Shown: piece after piece, positions 1 to 5,838 of the stretch
How the letters are laid out: each line of letters begins with the position of its first letter
How positions within the stretch are numbered: the stretch's first letter is position 1
IMG/VR virus record: IMGVR_UViG_3300021478_000081
Span: 1 to 35,631 of that record
DNA from: a virus
Direction: 5' to 3' (one strand)
Length of the DNA stretch: 35,631 bases
Made by a program: the position numbers and the translations under genes
Notes under the pieces: generated by a model
What the model saw: only the letters and a program-made list of their open reading frames with translations
Told to the model about the DNA's origin: nothing
Databases searched by the model: none

Positions 1-127
1 GTGTTTCTTTTCAATCTTCCTCATACGCTCCTTGGCCTTCATTTCTTTCATGTCCTTCTTCGCTTCCTTCTCTTTTCTCACGTCCTTCTCCCTTTTCTAG
101 TTTCTCAAGTCGTTCGTTCATTTCTAT
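1..127. repeat. Left copy of 127-bp terminal direct repeat
   Basis: This stretch is identical to 35505-35631. A perfect repeat of exactly 127 bases at both ends is what a de Bruijn assembler leaves when a contig closes on itself, so I read it as a circularity signature and not as a biological terminal repeat. It lies inside the 3' part of the small terminase gene. Confidence 0.9.
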
Positions 128-463
128 GATTGCCGCTTGTTGGCTAAAGTATCTTGAGCGCCTTCTTTCAAGCTTCCAGGCCGCTGCTGACCAGGTTCCA
201 TCGTCCATGGCGTCGTCTATTACTTGCAACCATCGCATAGAAGTTTGACCTTCTGCTTCTTTTAGGTCCTCGAAAAATTCCATGTATTCTGGTAGTTTTT
301 CTTCTTCCGCTTTTGCTCGCCAATTCAAAAATGTTTGATAATGGATGCGTGCATAATTACAAGCAATCTCATAGGGCGCGCCTTTAGTGATCGCATAAAT
401 CATCTTTTTCTTGTATTCAGGCGTAAACTTCGTGGGCTGCCCTCTTCCTCTTTTCTGTACCAC
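11..463 (-). CDS. Terminase small subunit (TerS)
   Basis: This is the DNA-recognition subunit of the packaging motor, which selects pac-type DNA and hands it to TerL. The N-terminal part (RGRGQPTKFTPEYKKK, then a helix-turn-helix-like stretch with AC.YARIHYQTFLNWRAK) is typical of phage TerS proteins. The C-terminus is a charged Glu/Lys/Arg-rich helix. The frame opens at TTG 475, but GAGG at 470-473 lies 6 nt upstream of GTG 463, so I use GTG (150 aa). It overlaps the end of the holin-like gene. The gene spans the circle junction region, and its last 117 nt are repeated at the right end of the window. In the circular genome the next genes are the Lys-rich small frame at 35457 and the genes leading to TerL. 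The position just after lysis genes matches P22 (13-19-15-3-2). Confidence 0.8.
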   Translation of the reverse strand: MVQKRGRGQPTKFTPEYKKKMIYAITKGAPYEIACNYARIHYQTFLNWRAKAEEEKLPEYMEFFEDLKEAEGQTSMRWLQVIDDAMDDGTWSAAAWKLERRRSRYFSQQAAIIEMNERLEKLEKGEGREKREGSEEGHERNEGQGAYEED

Positions 464-471
464 AGCACACC

Positions 472-696
472 TCAATATTTGCGCCTATTTTTGTTAATAG
501 TAAGCATTACAAAAAACAGTATCACGGACTCAAACCCATCAAAGCTAGAAAGGAGACTATTAATTGTACTACTGTCAAAAACACCAGTCCTAAAGATGCC
601 ATACAGACTAGATATAAACTGGATAAAACACATAATTGCAGAAACAGATAAAGCCACATTAACGCCGTCTGTAAAATGCTTTTTGATAAAGTACAT
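472..696 (-). CDS. Holin-like two-helix membrane protein
   Basis: The protein has 74 aa and two hydrophobic segments (about residues 12-36, VNVALSVSAIMCFIQFISS, and 53-66, FESVILFFVMLTI). It ends in a basic tail, NKNRRKY. This layout suits a class II-like holin that permeabilises the inner membrane and releases the endolysin. GAGG lies upstream of ATG 696. It sits immediately after the endolysin and its stop overlaps the start region of TerS. No sequence family was recognised, so the role rests on topology, size and neighbours. Confidence 0.6.
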   Translation of the reverse strand: MYFIKKHFTDGVNVALSVSAIMCFIQFISSLYGIFRTGVFDSSTINSLLSSFDGFESVILFFVMLTINKNRRKY

Positions 697-703
697 AGTC
701 GCC

Positions 704-1111
704 TCATATTAGTTCAAAATGCACCAGGTCACGGAACTTATCGTCGTCTATATTCTCGTCTTCGTTCCAGTCACCGCCAAACCGCACAGAGTGTGTCATC
801 TTTCCATCGTCTTTAAGCTTTTGCGCTATACCCATGACGTAACCGGCAAACCAGTAAAAGCGCTTTATGTTGTCCCAGGCTATAGGATAGGGAGCCACGT
901 CAACTGCCATAGAGGGTTGCTTGTTGTGTTTGCCGTTTGGCCATTGAAGTTGTGTGTGGCCTTCCTGAAAGTCCTTATCCTGCTGCTCTTGGGTTCTAAA
1001 ACCTTCGAGTACCTCGCAGTCAAAGTTCTTGACGACCTCATAGAAGAGAGCCTGCAAATCAGGATGGCATGTTGATAGCTTGGAGAATGATTCTTGACTA
1101 AAGCGTGGCAT
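704..1111 (-). CDS. M15-family peptidase endolysin
   Basis: This is a D-Ala-D-Ala/L-Ala-D-Glu carboxypeptidase-type endolysin of the VanY/M15 zinc-peptidase fold, 135 aa, close to other phage M15 lysins. Visible motifs are the early GFRT.QEQ stretch (residues 37-44), H62 and D71 in H..QPSMAVDV (the HxxxxxxAxD zinc site), GGDW (112-115) and DLVHFE (128-133) with the last zinc ligand H131. There is no signal peptide, so it should need the holin encoded next. It is the first gene after the minus-strand promoter at 1142-1170. Confidence 0.85.
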   Translation of the reverse strand: MPRFSQESFSKLSTCHPDLQALFYEVVKNFDCEVLEGFRTQEQQDKDFQEGHTQLQWPNGKHNKQPSMAVDVAPYPIAWDNIKRFYWFAGYVMGIAQKLKDDGKMTHSVRFGGDWNEDENIDDDKFRDLVHFELI

Positions 1112-1141
1112 GTCCTATGTCCAAAAGCTTTAAAAGATTAA

Positions 1142-1170
1142 TTAATACTAACACATTTGCGAACTGTCAA
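1142..1170 (-). promoter_or_regulatory. Sigma70-type promoter of the late (lysis-packaging-head) operon
   Basis: Read on the minus strand, TTGACA (1165-1170) is followed after exactly 17 bases by TATTAA (1142-1147). The start point would be near 1135, just upstream of the endolysin at 1111. No other strong promoter precedes the long minus-strand run. Confidence 0.6.
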
Positions 1171-1339
1171 CAAAATATTTATGACCATTTCGCGCATAAG
1201 CTCGGTATGCTCTAGTGATAGCTGCGTAAAGTTATTACGAAAATACGCAAAAAACTTACAAAAATACCGAATTTTGCGAAACCATTATGAAATATTCGCT
1301 ACTAAAGGCAATTATTTTTGCACTATTGATAAAAAAGTG

Positions 1340-1367
1340 TTGACATACATTTGTATAAATGTATAAT
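1340..1367 (+). promoter_or_regulatory. Promoter with overlapping TGTAT/ATACA operator
   Basis: TTGACA (1340-1345), 16-base spacer, TATAAT (1362-1367). The spacer and -10 carry an inverted repeat, ATACATTT-N4-AAATGTAT, and a second imperfect palindrome, TGTATAATTGTACA. The -10 side is almost identical to the promoter at 5796-5823, which suggests co-regulation, most simply by the ribbon-helix-helix protein at 5644-5799. Confidence 0.7.
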
Positions 1368-1448
1368 TGTACATATTAGGAGATTGGCTTGACACGGATA
1401 GCAATTAAAATTTAAACTTGATCGCTAATTAATTAACTGGATGATATT

Positions 1449-1658
1449 ATGAACAAAGAGATAATAGAAAAATTAAGAGCAAAATTTCAAGCAGAAAAGA
1501 TTCTGCAACAAGAGAAATGGAAAAAATTCAATGAGAGCCCAGAAGGAATTAAATTAGACAAAGAAATCAAAGAAGAAATGAGAAGAGCAAAAGAATTGGA
1601 TGAAGGATTCAATAAAAGAAATGACGCTATGAAAGTATATGGATTTGAATTCGACTGA
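1449..1658 (+). CDS. Small charged helical protein, unknown function
   Basis: The protein has 69 aa and is rich in Lys and Glu. It looks like one continuous helix or coiled coil (EKLRAKFQAEKILQQEKWKK, then EIKEEMRRAKELDEGF). GGATG lies a few bases upstream of the ATG. It is the first gene after the 1340-1367 promoter and leads a five-gene plus-strand set (1449-2506). No family was recognised. Confidence 0.6.
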   Translation: MNKEIIEKLRAKFQAEKILQQEKWKKFNESPEGIKLDKEIKEEMRRAKELDEGFNKRNDAMKVYGFEFD

Positions 1659-1702
1659 TTTGCATAAAGCATATTGAAGCGATTAACTAACCGGAGATAA
1701 AG

Positions 1703-1981
1703 ATGAGAAATATAAAGTTTAGAAAACATTTTGTAACTGATGGCAATATTAAGGCACGGATTCTATACCATCTTGATTGTAGGGTTGACGGTAGAAAATG
1801 CGTAACCCTATACGCCAAGGATTGGACTAGAGATTTAGGAAAGATATTTTCTAGTAATTATAAAAATGAAACCGATTCAATGACTGATTATTTTGATCAA
1901 GGACATGTTTGTTTTTTTGAAGACCATGATCTACATGCTGACGCTAGAAAGGCAGCAGAATCATATTTAAAGGCGCCCTAA
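1703..1981 (+). CDS. Small hypothetical phage protein (92 aa)
   Basis: The start has a good GGAG ribosome site (AACCGGAGATAAAG-ATG). The sequence is mixed alpha/beta with many aromatic and acidic residues (TDYFDQGHVCFFEDHDLHADARKAA) and no transmembrane segment. I do not recognise it. It is co-directional with its neighbours, probably transcribed from 1340-1367, and by position an early gene. Confidence 0.6.
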   Translation: MRNIKFRKHFVTDGNIKARILYHLDCRVDGRKCVTLYAKDWTRDLGKIFSSNYKNETDSMTDYFDQGHVCFFEDHDLHADARKAAESYLKAP

Positions 1982-2010
1982 AGGGTCGCTTTACCAAAGA
2001 GGAGATAACA

Positions 2011-2253
2011 ATGATTAACCACCCAGAAACAAGAAAAGAAGAAGTATTCGTAGGCAACTTAAAAACTCATAGTAACAGCGAACAAGAGTTTATCAGGCAA
2101 GGAATAAAATATCGCCTAGGGAATATTTCATATTTTATTGATGGCAAGGAAATGAAGGATACAAACTACTACAAACCTTTGTTCATCATTAAAGAAAGTT
2201 TTAATGCTTATGACAAGCTTCAAAATGAAAAGTTAAAAAAAATTAGGGGATAA
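2011..2253 (+). CDS. Small hypothetical phage protein (80 aa)
   Basis: GAGGAG lies 7-8 nt upstream of the ATG. The protein is soluble and basic at its C-terminus (NEKLKKIRG), and no family was recognised. It belongs to the early plus-strand operon 1449-2506. Confidence 0.6.
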   Translation: MINHPETRKEEVFVGNLKTHSNSEQEFIRQGIKYRLGNISYFIDGKEMKDTNYYKPLFIIKESFNAYDKLQNEKLKKIRG

Positions 2254-2255
2254 TA

Positions 2256-2324
2256 ATGGCAACAGTAGCAGAAATTAACATGGTTTACGGATTTGTATGC
2301 AGCCATAAGAGGTTATTAAGATGA
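2256..2324 (+). CDS. 22-residue micro-ORF coupled to next gene
   Basis: ATG at 2256 follows the stop of the previous gene by two bases, and AGGGGA is 5-10 nt upstream. The frame ends in an ATGA overlap with the gene starting at 2321. The peptide begins MATVAEINMVYGFVC. The overlaps suggest it is translated, at least as a coupling device for 2321-2506. Its function is unknown. Confidence 0.4.
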   Translation: MATVAEINMVYGFVCSHKRLLR

Positions 2325-2506
2325 AGTACAGAGTAGATGTTTTTAAACAGGAAGGAACAGCAAAAGGCGAATATATGTGGGGTTGGTCAATCTTCGATGA
2401 GTACGGAGACGAAGTAGCATCCCAACAAAAGATGTTTGAGGATGAGCAAGAATGCCGTAAGGAAGCAAGATGGGCTTTAAGTGACTGGAGGAACTTTGAC
2501 GTATAA
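2321..2506 (+). CDS. Small hypothetical protein (61 aa)
   Basis: The protein is acidic and Trp-rich (MWGWSIFDEYGDE, RWALSDWRNFDV). It is predicted to be a beta hairpin followed by a helix carrying EDEQECRKEA. It starts within an ATGA overlap with the micro-ORF before it. It is the last gene of the early operon and converges with the nuclease gene at 2594. I do not recognise the family. Confidence 0.6.
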   Translation: MKYRVDVFKQEGTAKGEYMWGWSIFDEYGDEVASQQKMFEDEQECRKEARWALSDWRNFDV

Positions 2507-2518
2507 TTTAATCTCCAC

Positions 2519-2539
2519 GCCCCGGGATGCGCGGGGCAC
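2519..2539. terminator. GC-rich hairpin between convergent genes
   Basis: GCCCCG and CGGGGC form a 6-bp stem, GCCCCGGGATGCGCGGGGC, in the gap between the plus-strand operon ending at 2506 and the minus-strand nuclease gene ending at 2594. Neither side has a clear U-run, so termination is suggested only by position and stem strength. Confidence 0.35.
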
Positions 2540-2593
2540 AGAGAACAGCTAAATCGAGCGATATCTAACACAACATAAGGAAATGAATAAAAA

Positions 2594-3016
2594 TTACTGA
2601 AGGAGATAGGCATTAATAATTTTTATAGCATCCTCACAACCATAACAGAAATGCGCCGAAAAGCCAAGCTTTTTTACAGTATCGACGAAATTTTCTTGCG
2701 CAACCCAAGTTCGCGTACGTTTTTCGGAGGGAGTGTAATTCCTGTTCTGCTTCATCTCAAGCCATAGGCCGTGTAAGCCCTGAAATGGGTAGAAAATGAA
2801 GAGATCGGAAACTCCCGGCCTCAACCCAAGGAGCTTTAGGTTTCTCCCCTCTAACGGACTTCTTTTTCCTTCGTTGTGCATCTTGCAATAATGGTTTTTC
2901 AGTATAGGGTGATAATCTAGCCAGCGTACCAATGCCATTTGCTCGTCTCTTTCAGAGGCTACTATTTTGTTTTTCGTGGATAAAACCCTACTTGCCCTAA
3001 CATTTCTTCGTAGCAT
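2594..3016 (-). CDS. VRR-NUC domain nuclease
   Basis: A PD-(D/E)XK-type nuclease of the VRR-NUC family, 140 aa, which in phages processes branched DNA or takes the place of a Holliday-junction nuclease. The expected pattern is present: HNEGKR (E49), LKLLGLRPGVSDL (D71), WLEMK (E87, K89) and a following helix. The first ~24 residues may not be native, because conserved homology should begin near SERDEQMALVRWL. A frame-disrupted small frame lies just upstream. It follows the replication initiator on the same strand, as expected for a replication/recombination nuclease. Confidence 0.75.
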   Translation of the reverse strand: MLRRNVRASRVLSTKNKIVASERDEQMALVRWLDYHPILKNHYCKMHNEGKRSPLEGRNLKLLGLRPGVSDLFIFYPFQGLHGLWLEMKQNRNYTPSEKRTRTWVAQENFVDTVKKLGFSAHFCYGCEDAIKIINAYLLQ

Positions 3017-3172
3017 GCAATTGCCTCTTCTATGTGCTCATCGGGATGTTTATCTAAAACCTCCAAAATGTGCCCTTTTATCCATTCTTCTTCGTCACCG
3101 CCAACCCATTGACACCTTCCTGATCGTGCAAATTAGGTGGTTTTTTCGGGCAATCCATAGCCCTTTGTTCAT
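2962..3172 (-). pseudogene. Frame-disrupted small ORF between initiator and nuclease
   Basis: ATG 3172 overlaps the initiator stop (ATGA), but that frame ends after 25 codons. A second frame, MDCPKKPPNLHDQEG from 3158, ends after 26 codons. In the third frame, protein-like text (QWVGGDEEEWIKGHILEVL, then EEAIACYEEMLGQVGFY) runs without a usable start down to TAG 2962-2964, inside the nuclease gene. Together they read like one ~65-residue gene broken by an indel. A sequencing error, a true frameshift or recoding could all explain it. The A-run at about 3140-3146 is a candidate error or slippage site. Confidence 0.4.
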
Positions 3173-4386
3173 TTAGCCGTGGATTGCAATCTAGACATCA
3201 AGTGCCTATGGTATTCAAATCCGCTCATACCAAGGGATTTTCTCTCTGCTTCTTGCTCAATTTCAATTTTATTTAAGTCAATGCTTATGGGTCTAGCTTG
3301 TGCCAAGAGGGATGCAATGCTTTTTGCACTGTCTATTTCTTTTCTCTTTTCTTCCTCTGCCTTTATCTCACGCTCACGTATCTTTTGCTCATTAGCTGCA
3401 CGTTCTTCTGGAGTTGGGTATTTTTTCTTGTTCATCTCTTGTGTCTTTGTGAACCTTTCCTCCCTGGATAACCAAGACTGAAACCTTTGGGGGCTGACAA
3501 GTTGAGGTTCGAGTTGTGTGGCGTAGTGAGATATGCATTCGTCTAGCATCTCGATATAGGTCTTATCTGTCTTCAGTGATGCGTGCTTTGCTTGAGATTT
3601 TTCGTCACTTAAGCACATACCTCTAAATGCCATAGCTTTACGCTGTTGTTCTGAATCCAGGTAAAGGGTCTTTTCTAAAAAAAACTTATCCCCTTCCGCC
3701 TTGTGTGTGAGAGGTAAAGAATTACTAGTGGTATTTATATTATTTATATGGGGGTTCATTTCACCGGTAGGCGGTTTTTTGATACTGCGGTTGGACACCG
3801 CGGTATCATTTTTGATACTGCGGTTAAAACCCTCTGGTGATGCGGGGTTTACCGCGGTATCATTTTTGATACTGCGGTTGCCCTCCTCAAAGTTATCCAC
3901 AGGCTCATTCGTTGCGTCAAAAATGATACCGCGGTATTTGTCTGCTGTAGCATTAAACTTTGTGCCGTTTAAAACAACAATTCTTGTAGCTCCGACAGTA
4001 CCATCATCATTTCTTTGCTGATGGTACTCAATTAGATTGCATGCACTTAAATATCTCATATGGCGTTTATAGGTAGCCTCGCTTATGTCAAACCTTTTCA
4101 TGATTTCCCATTTGCAAGGTATCCAAGTTTCAGGTTTTGCTTGAAGGTATGCCCATATAAATCCAGCAAAAGGATTCGTGCATTCTTCCAAGACCTTAGT
4201 GCATATATTTGCGTATGGGATTCTTTCTTTTTCAAATTCAGTGAAATTGTATTTGTGGATATTTATGTCGACTACTTTCTTGGTTTTCTTAGATTTTGTT
4301 GATGAATTTTTATTGTTAGTGTTGTCATTGCTGTAAGTCATGTCTATAATTGCCTCTGAAGGTGATGAAAAGTCATAGTAAGTCAT
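3169..4386 (-). CDS. Phage replication initiator (lambda O-like, winged helix)
   Basis: This is the likely origin-binding initiator, 405 aa from ATG 4386. Residues 73-125 (AGFIWAYLQAKPETWIPCKW, then MKRFDISEATYKRHMRYLSA, CNLIEY) form a winged helix-turn-helix like the N-terminal DNA-binding domain of phage O/RepA-type initiators. The middle is low-complexity and encodes a repeated NRSIKNDTAV segment. At the DNA level this is an iteron array with a DnaA box (3780-3937), so the gene carries its own origin as lambda O does. The C-terminus is a charged helix. The open frame extends to 4563, but that extension crosses a 12-bp hairpin and looks non-coding. AAGGC before 4386 and GAGGC before ATG 4341 are duplicate start signals 45 bp apart. 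No helicase or helicase-loader gene is visible, so host proteins must be recruited. Confidence 0.7.
   Translation of the reverse strand: MTYYDFSSPSEAIIDMTYSNDNTNNKNSSTKSKKTKKVVDINIHKYNFTEFEKERIPYANICTKVLEECTNPFAGFIWAYLQAKPETWIPCKWEIMKRFDISEATYKRHMRYLSACNLIEYHQQRNDDGTVGATRIVVLNGTKFNATADKYRGIIFDATNEPVDNFEEGNRSIKNDTAVNPASPEGFNRSIKNDTAVSNRSIKKPPTGEMNPHINNINTTSNSLPLTHKAEGDKFFLEKTLYLDSEQQRKAMAFRGMCLSDEKSQAKHASLKTDKTYIEMLDECISHYATQLEPQLVSPQRFQSWLSREERFTKTQEMNKKKYPTPEERAANEQKIREREIKAEEEKRKEIDSAKSIASLLAQARPISIDLNKIEIEQEAERKSLGMSGFEYHRHLMSRLQSTAK
3700..3760. other. AT-rich stretch beside the iterons (candidate unwinding element)
   Basis: The bases around 3716-3752 (GTATTTATATTATTTATATG and flanks) are strongly AT-rich and lie directly beside the iteron array, as DNA unwinding elements do in iteron origins. 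The assignment comes from composition and position only. Confidence 0.35.
3780..3937. repeat. Iteron array: putative replication origin inside the initiator gene
   Basis: Two identical 29-bp units (3797-3825 and 3851-3879, 54 bp apart) are each an inverted repeat: ACCGCGGTATCA, 4 T, TGATACTGCGGT. A lone half-site TGATACTGCGGTT lies at 3780-3792, and an inverted copy (TCAAAAATGATACCGCGGTA) lies at 3917-3936. This makes about six half-sites of ACCGC(G/A)GTATCA. A DnaA box sits between the second unit and the inverted copy. The repeats fall inside the linker of the winged-helix initiator, matching the lambda ori arrangement. Confidence 0.75.
3893..3901 (+). promoter_or_regulatory. Perfect DnaA box TTATCCACA
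   Basis: TTATCCACA is the consensus high-affinity DnaA box. It lies between iteron units in the initiator gene, so host DnaA probably helps open this origin. Confidence 0.7.
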
Positions 4387-4400
4387 GTTTATAATTGCCT
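4333..4400. repeat. 45-bp-spaced duplication of the initiator start region
   Basis: GTAAGTCATG(T)(C/T)TATAATTGCCT occurs at 4333-4355 and again at 4378-4400. On the minus strand each copy is a ribosome site plus ATGACTTAC. The duplication is in frame, so it creates two alternative starts (4386 and 4341) for the initiator. Confidence 0.7.
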
Positions 4401-4406
4401 TCGTGT

Positions 4407-4445
4407 AGACACCCATTTGTATAACGCACCAAGAAATGGGTGTCT
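4407..4445. promoter_or_regulatory. 12-bp perfect hairpin in the initiator 5' leader
   Basis: AGACACCCATTT (4407-4418) and AAATGGGTGTCT (4434-4445) form a perfect stem with a 15-base loop, 20 bases upstream of ATG 4386 on the minus strand. It has no U-tract, so an operator or translational control of the initiator is more likely than termination. Confidence 0.55.
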
Positions 4446-4579
4446 GTATGTGTAAAATCCTTTTGATGCTACTTTGGCGAGTGCACATCAAAGGTACTTC
4501 AAATCCATTTGTAGAGGCAGGAAGCCTCGCAATTCCTTCATCGAATGGATACCAGAAAAACATCCCAACCGATGACCTT

Positions 4580-4609
4580 ACTATAACTCCAACTCTATAA
4601 TCTTATCAA
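4580..4609 (-). promoter_or_regulatory. Probable promoter of the replication genes
   Basis: On the minus strand, TTGATA (4604-4609) and TATAGT (4580-4585) are separated by 18 bases. It lies upstream of the initiator leader. CATTTCGC and ATTTTCGC motifs just upstream (4614-4642) resemble motifs in the 1112-1448 control region and may be operators. Confidence 0.4.
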
Positions 4610-4696
4610 CGATCATTTCGCCTCACATTTTCGCAAGCTTTCATAAGTGTATAGAAACGAAACAAATAATATGGAAAACGAAGTATGGCGCGTACC

Positions 4697-4888
4697 CTAT
4701 TTTTTAGGTGCAGTGTGAGTTTCATCCGCCTTAAACCTTCTATTTGTTTTATTTTCTATGACACACTGCATGCGATAAGGAATGAACCCTTTTCTTTTCC
4801 AATTGGAATATGTGGTGTATCCAAGACCAAGTTCTCTCGACATATCTGAATAGGAACCAAAATATTCGTACAGCTCATCTAAATACAT
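4697..4888 (-). CDS. Cro-like helix-turn-helix repressor
   Basis: A 63-aa DNA-binding protein. Residues 1-50 (MYLDELYEYFGSYSDMSREL, GLGYTTYSNWKRKGFIPYRM) follow the Cro/YdaS pattern of a helix, 'FGS...ARELG', recognition helix 'TYSNWKRKG.IP' and dimer helix. The longer frame would start at 4903, but that ATG overlaps the GGAGG that serves ATG 4888, so I take 4888. It faces the plus-strand gene 5142-5573 across an AT-rich region with ATTAAT palindromes, its likely operators. It could act as Cro or as the sole repressor, because no LexA/CI-type protein is visible. Confidence 0.75.
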   Translation of the reverse strand: MYLDELYEYFGSYSDMSRELGLGYTTYSNWKRKGFIPYRMQCVIENKTNRRFKADETHTAPKK

Positions 4889-4924
4889 AATAAAATCCTC
4901 CATTGTTTTTTGGTTTTAAATAAT

Positions 4925-4947
4925 ATATTAATACAACTGATTAATAT
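4925..4947. promoter_or_regulatory. Candidate operator of the Cro-like protein
   Basis: ATATTAAT (4925-4932) and ATTAATAT (4940-4947) are perfect inverted arms with a 7-base centre. Another ATTAAT copy lies at about 4965-4972. They lie directly upstream of the Cro-like gene in the divergent gap. Confidence 0.5.
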
Positions 4948-5040
4948 TAAAAATTTATAACCTGAATTAATAATATGCATCAAGAAGCTCATTAAATCAA
5001 GGGTTTAAATCAATAATTTTAAGGAGGATAAAGAAATTTT

Positions 5041-5115
5041 ATGCGATCAAAAATTTTTAAGTTTCGCCTGATTGTACGCGGAGTACGTAATAAAAATTTC
5101 ACGCCATTTGTCTAA
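5041..5115 (+). CDS. 24-residue basic leader ORF
   Basis: AAGGAGG (5021-5027) lies 13 bases before ATG 5041. The peptide is basic (MRSKIFKFRLIVRGVR...) and its stop overlaps ATG 5115 as TAATG. It may be a coupling leader for the HTH gene that follows, or chance. No family was recognised. Confidence 0.35.
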   Translation: MRSKIFKFRLIVRGVRNKNFTPFV

Positions 5116-5141
5116 TGCACAACAATGAAAGGGAGCGCAAA

Positions 5142-5573
5142 ATGAGAGACTCAAGTACAAGACTTACCCCGAAAGAGGCTGCAGGGATAGTAGGATGTTC
5201 CACAAGACTTATACAAAAGTATATCGTCGATGGAAAGCTCTGTGCATCTAGAGAAGATGGCAAATATTACATAGAGAGATCGGAATTTTTTAGAGTATTT
5301 CCCAAAGCGCACAAAAAAGAACAAGACTCCAATGTTGCGTTCATACAAGCCGAAAGAGAAAGACTTGAAAACGAAAACTATACACTCAAAGAAATTGCAT
5401 CAAAAAAAGATCTCGAAATCCAATTCTTAAGACAACAAATGGAAATGGTGTCCGTCGAAAAGACAAAAATGCTCGATACAATAATTAGTTACACAAAACT
5501 CCTTGAACACAAACAAGCAGAATCAAACCGTGAAAGATGGACGTGGAGCGGAATATTTAGGCGTCAAAGATAA
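5142..5573 (+). CDS. MerR/excisionase-like HTH protein with coiled coil
   Basis: The protein has 143 aa. Residues 7-48 (RLTPKEAAGIVGCSTRLIQK, YIVDGKL, YYIERSEF) form a MerR/excisionase-type winged helix. Residues ~65-125 (ERERLENENYTLKEIASKKD, LEIQFLRQQMEM) form a long coiled coil, probably for dimerisation. The end is basic (WTWSGIFRRQR). AGGGAG precedes ATG 5142; an upstream ATG 5115 in frame is coupled to the 24-codon leader. Transcribed divergently from the Cro-like gene, it is a candidate early or lysogeny regulator. Proteins of this build also occur on plasmids, and a replication or partition accessory role is possible. Confidence 0.6.
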   Translation: MRDSSTRLTPKEAAGIVGCSTRLIQKYIVDGKLCASREDGKYYIERSEFFRVFPKAHKKEQDSNVAFIQAERERLENENYTLKEIASKKDLEIQFLRQQMEMVSVEKTKMLDTIISYTKLLEHKQAESNRERWTWSGIFRRQR

Positions 5574-5589
5574 TATATAAATGTATTTT

Positions 5590-5622
5590 TGTATATTTGC
5601 ATAAAATAATGTATCATACATG
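5590..5622 (+). promoter_or_regulatory. Promoter/operator of the RHH gene
   Basis: TTGTAT, 17-base spacer, TATCAT with an upstream TG, overlapped by the perfect palindrome ATGTAT-C-ATACAT. The TGTAT/ATACA half-sites match those in the promoters at 1340 and 5796, which suggests autoregulation by the protein encoded at 5644. Confidence 0.5.
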
Positions 5623-5643
5623 CAACCATAACCGGAAAATAAC

Positions 5644-5799
5644 ATGATAAAAGACCAAGAAATGAAATCGTTTAACCTTAGACTTCCTAAAGACATTTGG
5701 CTTTATTTGAAAAAAGAATCCATAGACAAAGAAACATCTATGACAGATATAATTTTACACTGCATAGAAAAACACAAAAAAACACAAAAAAGTTGTTGA
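5644..5799 (+). CDS. Ribbon-helix-helix (Arc/MetJ-type) repressor, 51 aa
   Basis: The short protein contains MKSFNLRLPKDIWLYLKKES (beta strand SFNLRL, then helix A), a turn, and DKETSMTDIILHCIEKHKK (helix B). This is the RHH pattern, with strand residues N11 and R13 pointing to the DNA major groove. AACCGGAAAATAAC precedes the ATG. The stop codon overlaps the -35 box of the next promoter (5796). Operator-like TGTAT/ATACA palindromes lie before it (5611-5623), after it (5807-5832) and at 1346-1374, so a small regulon is likely. P22 carries two RHH proteins, Arc and Mnt, as known relatives of this fold. Confidence 0.75.
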   Translation: MIKDQEMKSFNLRLPKDIWLYLKKESIDKETSMTDIILHCIEKHKKTQKSC

Positions 5800-5823
5800 C
5801 ATTGCGATATACAAATGTATAAT
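5796..5823 (+). promoter_or_regulatory. Consensus promoter of the recombination operon with RHH-type operator
   Basis: TTGACA (5796-5801), 16 bases, TATAAT (5818-5823) with TG before the -10. ATACA-AA-TGTAT and TGTATAATTGTACA palindromes overlap the -10. About 18 bases on the -10 side are identical to the promoter at 1340-1367. It should drive 5902-8086. Confidence 0.75.
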
Positions 5824-5838
5824 TGTACATGAAAGGTT

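Larger units (their letters stand above)
1112..1448. other. Divergent control region between late operon and early small-gene operon
   Basis: I see no convincing gene in these 337 bases. The region holds a minus-strand promoter (1142-1170) and a plus-strand promoter (1340-1367). Between them is an AT-rich stretch in which short TTTCGC / GCGAAA motifs recur (around 1155, 1185, 1255, 1275, 1300). The same CATTTCGC motif recurs near 4614 upstream of the replication gene. These are candidate operators of a phage repressor. An open frame at 1157-1366 crosses the plus promoter and lacks a ribosome binding site, so I do not call it. Confidence 0.5.

Noticed and set aside
1-127. Biological direct terminal repeat, as in T7-like phages
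   Set aside because: The length of exactly 127 equals a common maximal assembly k-mer, and P22-type phages package by headful with permuted ends.
1157-1366. Open plus-strand frame of 69 codons upstream of the early operon
   Set aside because: It runs through the consensus promoter at 1340-1367, has no ribosome site, and its Cys/Ile/Lys-rich text is not protein-like.
3780-3937. CRISPR array
   Set aside because: Only two full units, palindromic, and inside a coding sequence. There is no regular spacer set and no cas genes.
4387-4563. N-terminal extension of the initiator (starting MFFWYPF)
   Set aside because: The extension crosses the 12-bp hairpin and lacks a ribosome site. Good start signals exist at 4386 and 4341.
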